Source: an uncultured Psychrobacillus sp. (GTDB taxonomy: Bacteria; Bacillota; Bacilli; Bacillales_A; Planococcaceae). From it: a stretch of DNA of 20,037 bases. The stretch lies in assembly GCA_934234185.1 (NCBI GenBank), contig CAKQHO010000055.1, forward strand, positions 1-20,037. The letters run 5' to 3'. Positions 14,949 through 20,037 of the stretch are shown in pieces (the stretch's first letter is position 1; every line of letters begins with the position of its first letter). Made by a program: the position numbers and the translations under genes. The notes under the pieces were generated by a model that saw only the letters and a list, made by a program, of their open reading frames with translations, did not search any database and had not been told where the DNA came from.

Positions 14949-14965
14949 TTAGTACCAGTTACTAA
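14949..14965. promoter_or_regulatory. FapR operator of fabI
   Basis: TTAGTACCAGTTACTAA: perfect 6-bp arms TTAGTA/TACTAA around 5 bp, matching the FapR consensus TTAGTACCTNNTACTAA. It lies 4 bp downstream of the -10 and covers the transcription start, as at known FapR-repressed fab promoters; malonyl-CoA releases FapR. Confidence 0.88.
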
Positions 14966-14969
14966 ATCT

Positions 14970-14997
14970 ATCATACCATAATCTCTCTACTTTTCTA
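14970..14997 (-). promoter_or_regulatory. Sigma-A-type promoter of fabI
   Basis: On the minus strand TAGAAA (14992-14997) and TATGAT (14970-14975) are separated by 16 bp, followed at once by the FapR box. Confidence 0.55.
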
Positions 14998-15026
14998 TAC
15001 TCTTTTTCTAGTTCTAAATAACAAAA

Positions 15027-15154
15027 GAAGTGTGCACCCATGTTTGGCTGTCGGGACAATCAAAGTCCTAGCGAGATTGCAAGCTCCATAGGCTTCCATT
15101 TGACTTCAACTGGCAAGGCATTAGACAAAAAACCATGCACACTGGGTGCATGGT
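15027..15154. other. Structured intergenic element of unknown nature
   Basis: About 128 bp between fabI and the MerR-type gene, visibly richer in G+C than its flanks and with no convincing frame. Plus strand: its left end AGTGTGCACCCATG (15029-15042) can pair with parts of its right end (TGCACACT at 15136-15143; GGGTGCA at 15144-15150), while the right end also forms its own 9-bp hairpin. Inside are GGAC/GTCC (15054-15068), a nested CCTA-GAG/CTC-TAGG stem (15067-15092) and CCA/TGG pairs. On the minus strand the right-end hairpin is a terminator. The remainder could be a non-coding RNA, a palindromic intergenic repeat or an insertion-element remnant; I do not recognise it. Confidence 0.35.
15126..15154 (-). 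terminator. Rho-independent terminator of the MerR-type gene
   Basis: A perfect 9-bp stem ACCATGCAC / GTGCATGGT (15132-15140 with 15146-15154) with a 5-base loop is followed on the minus strand by six T. It is 67 bp after the stop codon. Confidence 0.8.
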
Positions 15155-15220
15155 ATCAAAACTGTATACTATCTGATTTGTAGAGAAAACATAAATGTCC
15201 TAAACACTTCTGTTCTGATT

Positions 15221-16141
15221 TTATAAATACTTATTTCTGTCCTCTAGAACTTCTTCCATCGAGTTGGCCAAACGTATATTTTTTAAATTTTTGCAAGCAA
15301 AGTATTGCATAGCTCCCGCTCCGCCTATATAAAATTCTACTGATGGATGTAGTTCTGCAAACTGATCTAGTCCTGCCAGCAGCTTAGGGTTCCTTTCGAA
15401 TGGGATAGTAGTCGTTGCTGATAATAGCACCAGTTTTGGTCTGAGTCTTTCTACCATGGATTCAATAGATCCCGTTGCAGGAGAAGCTCCTATCAGAATC
15501 GATTTCCACCCCTTCATCATGAATTGTAACAAAAGGACATGCATTGGTACCTCGTGCTCTTCGTGAGGCAAGCAGCAACCGATGACAAGCGGGGCATCAT
15601 CTCTGTATTTAAAATTCCGTCTTATTTGGACTAAATAATCTCGGACCACCATGCTGGATACGGCTTCCTGATACTCATCCCATTCATCCTTCTCCCATCT
15701 ATTGCCTACCTCCTGTAGAAATGGAAGAACTACTAGCTTAAGAAAATCCTCTAGTCCATAGTGGTGATATGCTTGCTGTAGAATAAAGTTTAATTCGATT
15801 TCATTACAAGACGTGCCCTTTTCCAATAAACGTAAGATATAGTCGTTAAAGTCGGTTAAGTTCTTAGAAGATGTAAATTCTACTTTTTTTTCAACCTCTA
15901 TTAGCGCCTCGTCCTCCACAAGCACTGCAGCCTGCTTCAATGAATAACCTTGCTCAGAAAGAGCTTTTACTTTTAATAACTTTCTTACATCCTCTTCACT
16001 ATATATACGGTATCCATTATCTAACCTTTTAGGATGAACGAGATCGTATCTCTCTTCCCATTTTCGTATAACCTGCTTAGATAAGCCCGTAACGTTAGAC
16101 ACCTGCTGTATATTGTAATTCCCATTTGAGCTAAATTGCAT
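15221..16141 (-). CDS. MerR-family regulator with cobalamin-binding-type domain (CarH/LitR architecture)
   Basis: A 306-residue transcription factor. Residues 8-75 are a MerR winged helix (YNIQQVSNVTGLSKQVIRKWEERY, then the wing NGYRIYSEEDV). Residues about 95-175 match the helical cap of methionine synthase and CarH; about 183-300 match a B12-binding Rossmann domain. In CarH the cap carries W-x9-E-H; here W149 and E159 fit with the same spacing but the next residue is A160, not His. The lower-ligand motif D-x-H-x-x-G appears as E-E-H-E-V-P: H196 is kept, the Asp and Gly are not. B12 binding is therefore possible but the light-sensing chemistry of CarH may be changed. It diverges from hemAT. 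The ribosome binding site (AAAGGACGG) is moderate. Confidence 0.85.
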   Translation of the reverse strand: MQFSSNGNYNIQQVSNVTGLSKQVIRKWEERYDLVHPKRLDNGYRIYSEEDVRKLLKVKALSEQGYSLKQAAVLVEDEALIEVEKKVEFTSSKNLTDFNDYILRLLEKGTSCNEIELNFILQQAYHHYGLEDFLKLVVLPFLQEVGNRWEKDEWDEYQEAVSSMVVRDYLVQIRRNFKYRDDAPLVIGCCLPHEEHEVPMHVLLLQFMMKGWKSILIGASPATGSIESMVERLRPKLVLLSATTTIPFERNPKLLAGLDQFAELHPSVEFYIGGAGAMQYFACKNLKNIRLANSMEEVLEDRNKYL

Positions 16142-16206
16142 GAAATGCCCGTCCTTTCAGCATTAACAAGTTGAACTATCTATATTTTTACCCTATATAA
16201 GGCCCT

Positions 16207-16230
16207 ATTATACTTCGAACATTATACAAC
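16207..16230. repeat. Direct repeats ATTATAC in the merR-hemAT intergenic region
   Basis: ATTATACTT (16207-16215) and ATTATACAAC (16221-16230) repeat with a 14-bp period. On the minus strand they read as AGTATAAT and TGTATAAT, which are also good -10 boxes for the MerR-type gene, so they may be promoter elements, operator half-sites or both. Confidence 0.4.
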
Positions 16231-16317
16231 TATTCTACATGAATAGGAAGAAAAACTAAATTTCCTCCTTTTTAAAATACCAAAAACACTTATAATTTAG
16301 TGTTAATGACTTTAATC

Positions 16318-16351
16318 TTTGTATAATTATTTATTTTTAATATTATACAAA
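16318..16351. promoter_or_regulatory. Inverted repeat TTTGTATAAT-N14-ATTATACAAA upstream of hemAT
   Basis: Perfect 10-bp arms at 16318-16327 and 16342-16351 lie 3 bp upstream of the hemAT -35. The half-site TTGTATAAT occurs again at 16221-16230 in front of the divergent MerR-type gene, so a dimeric regulator binding both is plausible, the MerR/B12-type protein being the obvious candidate. Inference only. Confidence 0.5.
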
Positions 16352-16354
16352 CAT

Positions 16355-16383
16355 TTGACATAATAATTATAACCTGTTAATAA
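16355..16383 (+). promoter_or_regulatory. Sigma-A-type promoter of the hemAT operon
   Basis: A perfect TTGACA (16355-16360) and an extended -10 TGTTAATAA (16375-16383) are 17 bp apart. No sigma-D-type motif (TAAA-N15-GCCGATAW), as might be expected for a chemoreceptor, was seen. Confidence 0.55.
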
Positions 16384-16435
16384 TATAAAGAACAACATAA
16401 TAACTTGGTTAATTTTAGAAAAGGGGTTATCTATT

Positions 16436-17743
16436 GTGTCACGCTTACTGAACTTTAAAAAGCTTCAGAAACAAAATAGAGCAGATCAATTAACAGGCGG
16501 GAGAGAACCAACTATCAATCTCCAGGTATTTCCGGAGCTTCAACTACAAATGGAGCTAATTGGTTTGACACATGAAGATCTAAAAAGAATTCAAACGTTT
16601 CAACCATACGTTGAAAGGGGTATTCATAAAATTGTTTCCGTTTTTTATGAGCGAGTACTAGCAATCCCATCTTTAAGGAAAATAATAGAGGATAGAACGA
16701 AGGTGGAGTATTTAAAGAAAACCGTTGGCACTTACATTATACAAATGTTTAGCGGTGAGCTTACGGAACAAACTATTGAGCAAAAAAGAAAGCTTGCCCA
16801 AATGCATTATAAAATAGGCCTTGAACCAAAATGGTATATGGGAACATTTCATCAAATTCAACATACTATTATTACGCTAGTCAACGATGAACTAGAAAAC
16901 TACAACCTACATGACAATACATTCAACACCGTCTCTAAATTAATAAACTTCGAGATGCAGATTGTACTAGAAGAATATGAAAAAGAAAATCGAAAGCTTC
17001 GACAACAGCAATATGAATTGGTAAAGACAGAGCTTAAACATAAGATTTCTTCTATATGTGAGGATCTTGCAAGTCTTACAGATGAAACAACCACTTCTAT
17101 TGAACAGGTAGAGATAAATGCTTTTAGTATAAAGGAGACTGTAGCCACTAATTTGTTAAGTGGAAAAAGAATTCAATCAGATGCCTTGGATGGGACAAAT
17201 TTAATTAAATCTCTACAAGCTCAAATGGAAGCTGTCTCTACCAGTACGGATAACATGGTGGGCATAATGGAAGACCTCCAAACTTCCTCCATTGAAATTT
17301 CTCAAATTATAGGGCTCGTTAAACAGCTTGCAGAGCAAACCAATCTTTTAGCTTTAAACGCCTCTATTGAAGCTGCTCGTGCAGGAGAGCAAGGTAGGGG
17401 TTTCGCTGTAGTAGCACAAGAGGTCAGAAAGCTTGCAGAGCAGTCGAAAAGTTCTGTCAACCAAATTACAGAACGTGCCTTAACTTCCTCTAAGCTAACA
17501 AATGAAGCTGTCACTACTATTACTCAGATGAGAAATAGGGTGGAAAATGGGTTAGAGCAATCGAGAGAAACAAGCCGAAGATTCAATCAAATCCTCCACT
17601 CTATAGGAGAAAATACCCTTCAGTTAAGTGAAGTAGAAGGTAAAGTCTCAGAGCTTGTACAAGTAATTAATGACATAACAAAAGATACGAAAAATGTGGC
17701 AGGAACTGCTGAAGGATTGTATCAAACTTCTATTCAGCTATAA
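16436..17743 (+). CDS. hemAT: HemAT-type globin-coupled chemoreceptor (aerotaxis transducer)
   Basis: A 435-residue soluble methyl-accepting chemotaxis protein. Residues about 25-185 are the sensor globin; proximal heme ligand H124 (LAQMHYKIGL) and the distal-side Y71 (VSVFYERVL) match His123 and Tyr70 of B. subtilis HemAT (432 residues), so heme and oxygen binding is expected. Residues about 190-435 are the MCP signalling domain, with the conserved hairpin tip EQTNLLALNASIEAARAGEQ and GRGFAVVAQEVRKLAEQS that contacts CheA and CheW. There is no membrane segment. The start is GTG, 9 bases after AAAAGGGG; no ATG gives a better start. The HrtB-like gene begins 23 bp after the stop with no terminator between, so the genes appear co-transcribed. 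Confidence 0.94.
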   Translation: MSRLLNFKKLQKQNRADQLTGGREPTINLQVFPELQLQMELIGLTHEDLKRIQTFQPYVERGIHKIVSVFYERVLAIPSLRKIIEDRTKVEYLKKTVGTYIIQMFSGELTEQTIEQKRKLAQMHYKIGLEPKWYMGTFHQIQHTIITLVNDELENYNLHDNTFNTVSKLINFEMQIVLEEYEKENRKLRQQQYELVKTELKHKISSICEDLASLTDETTTSIEQVEINAFSIKETVATNLLSGKRIQSDALDGTNLIKSLQAQMEAVSTSTDNMVGIMEDLQTSSIEISQIIGLVKQLAEQTNLLALNASIEAARAGEQGRGFAVVAQEVRKLAEQSKSSVNQITERALTSSKLTNEAVTTITQMRNRVENGLEQSRETSRRFNQILHSIGENTLQLSEVEGKVSELVQVINDITKDTKNVAGTAEGLYQTSIQL

Positions 17744-17766
17744 AAAAAGAAATTGGATGTGAGCAG

Positions 17767-18840
17767 ATGTTTTTAGCATGGAATGAAATAAAGAAAAATA
17801 AATTAAGATTCTTTTTAATTACAGGTGTTTTAATGCTTGTTGCATACTTAGTTTTCTTTCTATCAGGTCTAGCTACTGGGCTAGCAAATTTAAATAGAGA
17901 AGCCGTTGATAAATGGGATGCAACTGCGATTGTTCTTACAGAGGAATCAGATAAGAGCTTACCACAGTCCTCCCTTTCTAAGCAGGAGGTAGATAATATA
18001 AAGGCGGAGGATACCGCTGTTTTAGGGCAAATAAACGCCATTGCTTCAAACGGAGATACTAAGCAAAATGTAGCGATATTTGGGATAGACAAAGAAGAAT
18101 TCATTATGCCTAGCGTTTCTGAGGGAGAGCAATTCGCAGAAGAAAATGAAGTTATTGCTAGTGACTCCTTAAAGGATGATGGATTTGCACTAGGAGATAA
18201 ATTAAAGCTATCCTCCACAGATGAAACACTAACAATTGTCGGCTTCACCGATAGCTCTCGCTTCAATGCTGCTCCTGTTTTATATGCTGAGCTGTCAACC
18301 TTTCAAAAAGTAAAATTTGGGGAAGAAGGAGCGGAAGCCAACAGTGACCAGGTGAATGCTATCGTTGTATCGGCAGAAAGCTATTCTTCCATTTCTACAA
18401 GCAATGATGAGTTAGAAGTAATCGAAGTTGAAAGCTTTATAGAAAGTCTTCCTGGCTATACTGAACAATCTTTGACCTTAAATTTTATGATCTATTTTTT
18501 ATTTGGTATTTCCTCTGTAATTGTTGCCATTTTCCTTTATGTACTTACCGTACAAAAAATAAGCATGTTTGGAGTTATGAAGGCTCAAGGAATCTCGAAT
18601 GGCTACTTATCCGTTTCTGTTATTGCGCAAACCTTCATCCTAGCCTTTATAGGTGTACTTATTGGGTTTGGCTTAACTATTCTAACCGGAAAGTTTCTTC
18701 CGAATGAGGTCCCTGTATCATTTGATATCCCTACCATGCTCATCTATGGTGGAGTTTTAATACTTGTAGCTATTCTCGGCGCTGTCTTTTCTGTATTAAC
18801 AATTGTCAAAATTGATCCTTTAAAAGCAATAGGAGGTTAA
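17767..18840 (+). CDS. HrtB/FtsX-like ABC exporter permease
   Basis: A 357-residue MacB/FtsX-fold permease. The N-terminus MFLAWNEIKKNKLRFFLITG and first span (about residues 17-37, ending FFLSGLATGLA) resemble HrtB, the permease of the Gram-positive heme-efflux pump. An extracytoplasmic domain (about 38-235) is followed by three spans (about 240-262, 283-305, 318-342); the FtsX signature is MFGVMKAQGISNGYL, and KIDPLKAIGG ends the chain. This four-span layout is standard for the family. It would pair with the ATPase encoded 4 bp downstream. Heme export is a family-level inference; peptide or macrolide efflux of MacB type is the alternative. The ribosome binding site is weak (GGATGTGAG), so coupling to hemAT transcription is likely. 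Confidence 0.85.
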   Translation: MFLAWNEIKKNKLRFFLITGVLMLVAYLVFFLSGLATGLANLNREAVDKWDATAIVLTEESDKSLPQSSLSKQEVDNIKAEDTAVLGQINAIASNGDTKQNVAIFGIDKEEFIMPSVSEGEQFAEENEVIASDSLKDDGFALGDKLKLSSTDETLTIVGFTDSSRFNAAPVLYAELSTFQKVKFGEEGAEANSDQVNAIVVSAESYSSISTSNDELEVIEVESFIESLPGYTEQSLTLNFMIYFLFGISSVIVAIFLYVLTVQKISMFGVMKAQGISNGYLSVSVIAQTFILAFIGVLIGFGLTILTGKFLPNEVPVSFDIPTMLIYGGVLILVAILGAVFSVLTIVKIDPLKAIGG

Positions 18841-18844
18841 TAGA

Positions 18845-19555
18845 ATGGCTATTTTAAAATTAGATAGAGTAAAGAAAACTTTTGGCTCTGGTCATAAAAA
18901 AGTAGAGGCTCTTAAGGAAACAAACTTTACAGCTAATAAAGGAGAGCTTATCGCTGTCATCGGACCGTCCGGATCAGGAAAAAGTACATTTTTAACAATA
19001 GCCGGCGGACTTCAAACTCCAACTGACGGGGAAATAGTAGTGAACGGGCAAAACTTATCTAAGCTGAATGAAAAAAAACGATCAAAAATAAGATTAAGAG
19101 AGATAGGCTTTATTCTTCAAGCATCCAATTTAGTTCCTTTTTTAACAGTCGATAATCAGATGAAACTATTAGACAATGTAAAAAAAGAGAATATGTCTAA
19201 GGATGAATTAGAAAAACTTTATAAAAACCTTGGGATCACAGAATTACGAAAAAAATATCCTTCTGATTTATCGGGCGGTGAACGTCAAAGGGTGGCAATT
19301 GCCAAGGCATTGTATAGTAAGCCTTCTATATTGCTAGCAGATGAACCAACTGCATCTCTAGATTCGGACCGTGCATACGAGGTAATGAAACTCTTAAAAA
19401 AAGAAACGGAGAACAACCAAACCACTACTATTGTCGTCACACATGATACTCGTCTAATAGAATACTGTGACAAAGTATATGTGATGACTGATGGAGTATT
19501 GAAGGAAGAAAATATGAAAAAAATTGCGGAAGAGGACCCACTCGGCATTCATTAA
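18845..19555 (+). CDS. HrtA/MacB-type ABC transporter ATP-binding protein
   Basis: A 236-residue ATPase with all nucleotide-binding motifs: Walker A GPSGSGKST (40-48), Q-loop Q92 (IGFILQASNLVPFL, very like the IGFIFQSSHLVPYL of S. aureus HrtA), signature LSGGERQ (142-148), Walker B ILLADE (162-167), D-loop SLD (171-173) and H-loop H200. It powers the permease encoded just upstream, whose last codons overlap its AGGAGG ribosome binding site. HrtAB pumps protect against toxic heme; the hssRS two-component system that controls them in staphylococci is absent, and the neighbouring heme sensor is the chemoreceptor instead. LolD/MacB-type export of another substrate is possible. Confidence 0.88.
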   Translation: MAILKLDRVKKTFGSGHKKVEALKETNFTANKGELIAVIGPSGSGKSTFLTIAGGLQTPTDGEIVVNGQNLSKLNEKKRSKIRLREIGFILQASNLVPFLTVDNQMKLLDNVKKENMSKDELEKLYKNLGITELRKKYPSDLSGGERQRVAIAKALYSKPSILLADEPTASLDSDRAYEVMKLLKKETENNQTTTIVVTHDTRLIEYCDKVYVMTDGVLKEENMKKIAEEDPLGIH

Positions 19556-19600
19556 TAGAGAGACCTACCATACTAAAATTGGTAGGTCTCTCTATTTTCT
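19554..19600 (+). terminator. Rho-independent terminator of the hemAT-hrtBA transcript
   Basis: A perfect 17-bp stem (19554-19570 with 19580-19596) with a 9-base loop starts within the last two bases of the hrtA-like stop codon and is followed by a T-rich stretch. It closes the apparent three-gene operon. Confidence 0.88.
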
Positions 19601-19631
19601 GATAATTTTTTCGCAAAATTAATATATTTTG

Positions 19632-19640
19632 TGCTATTAT
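19632..19640 (+). promoter_or_regulatory. Extended -10 promoter of the aminotransferase gene
   Basis: TGTGC followed by TATTAT (19635-19640) gives an extended -10 (TGCTATTAT). No convincing -35 lies 17 bp upstream. Confidence 0.4.
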
Positions 19641-19676
19641 GATACTTAAAATTTGTTTTCAAAAGGAGTGTCTGGG

Positions 19677-20037
19677 TTGATTATTAAGCCTTCCCTAAAA
19701 ATGAGTCGATTTGAGCCTGCAATCTTTGGTGATTTAAAGGCTGCTGCTGCCCAAAAGCAGGCTGCAGGATTTGAAATATATGATTTAAGCCTAGGAAGTC
19801 CAGATATTCCCCCAAGTGAAGAAATAAGAAAAATTCTTTCAGAGCAGAGTTTACTAGAAAGTTCTTATGGCTATACACTCGCTGGTACTACTAGATTCTA
19901 TGAGGCGGTCGCTAATTACTATAAACGTTGTTACAAAATCAATCTCAATCCCCAGACCGAAATTGTACAAACAATGGGCTCTCAAGAAGGTTTAGTCCAC
20001 CTTCCCATTGCTTTTTGTGATGAGGGTGATATTATTC
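19677..20037 (+). CDS. PLP-dependent class I/II aminotransferase (3' truncated by window end)
   Basis: The first 120 residues of a fold-type I aminotransferase. It starts at a TTG with AAAAGGAGTG 6 bases upstream, giving IIKPSLKMSRFEPAIFGDLK; an ATG 24 bases on (19701) has no ribosome binding site. The N-terminal helix, the DLSLGSPDIPPSEEIRKIL segment (family form D-L-S-x-G-x-P-D-x-x-P), the SYGYTLAGTTRFYEAVANYY segment (Y-x-x-x-x-G-x-x-x-x-R-x-A) and the PLP-phosphate-binding TMGSQEGL place it near the LL-diaminopimelate aminotransferase/PatA group. The catalytic lysine would lie beyond the window, so substrate and completeness are open. Confidence 0.85.
   Translation, partial: MIIKPSLKMSRFEPAIFGDLKAAAAQKQAAGFEIYDLSLGSPDIPPSEEIRKILSEQSLLESSYGYTLAGTTRFYEAVANYYKRCYKINLNPQTEIVQTMGSQEGLVHLPIAFCDEGDII

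Noticed and set aside
15029..15110. Possible cyclic di-GMP or other known riboswitch in the structured element
   Set aside because: A GGGAC...AAAG stretch looked suggestive, but the other conserved core motifs of the cyclic di-GMP aptamer are absent and no gene start follows on the plus strand.
17730..18266. Minus-strand open frame of 178 codons opposite the HrtB-like gene
   Set aside because: Antisense of a recognised permease, Ser-rich, no recognisable domain, and it overlaps the end of hemAT.
1..20037. CRISPR array, tRNA, rRNA, prophage or intact insertion sequence
   Set aside because: Both strands were read for regular spaced repeats, tRNA cloverleaf motifs and transposase or phage-like products; none was found.

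Overview
The window is chromosomal DNA from a low-GC Gram-positive, almost certainly a member of the Bacillales (Bacillaceae or Planococcaceae type; I cannot name a genus). Evidence: strong AGGAGG-type ribosome binding sites, T-box leaders, a sigma-B-type promoter on a large catalase, a FapR operator on fabI, a CodY-like box, and close family resemblance to Bacillus YeeI, KatE, FabI and HemAT. No rRNA, tRNA, CRISPR array, phage module or intact transposase is present. Most of it is ordinary core and accessory chromosome with short operons on both strands.

Layout. 1-172: tail of an unrecognised coiled-coil protein. 358-786: DUF4395 membrane protein, sharing a terminator with a convergent two-gene OppB/OppC-type permease operon (2651 to 811, minus) that has no binding protein or ATPase beside it and carries a CodY-like box at its start. 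2767-3483: YeeI (YebC family). 3601-4404 (minus): a GNAT acetyltransferase preceded by the decayed remains of an XRE-type regulator and of a small membrane protein, probably one old operon. 4522-5833: Nudix hydrolase, then an AraC/GyrI-like regulator. 5885-6220: a HAAS-domain protein under a 31-bp palindrome. 6499-7015: VanZ-like protein ending inside a hairpin. 7141-8642: divergent GNAT and DegV genes.

8705-10471 (minus): a short threonyl-tRNA synthetase with catalytic and anticodon-binding domains but no TGS or editing domain, behind two tandem T-box leaders. 10495-14051 (minus): a CoA-disulfide-reductase-like flavoenzyme and, upstream of it, the large catalase KatE with a well-formed sigma-B promoter: an oxidative-stress pair. 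14141-14975 (minus): fabI with a near-perfect FapR box. 15027-15154: a compact structured intergenic element, including the terminator of the next gene.

15221-19596 is the most interesting block: a MerR regulator with a cobalamin-binding-type domain (CarH/LitR architecture) diverges from hemAT (soluble globin-coupled chemoreceptor), which is followed after only 23 bp by an HrtB-like permease and its HrtA-like ATPase, apparently as one operon ending in a 17-bp hairpin. A heme-based oxygen sensor would thus be co-expressed with a probable heme-efflux or MacB-type exporter, next to a tetrapyrrole-binding-type regulator. 19677-20037: the start of a PLP-dependent class I/II aminotransferase cut by the window end.
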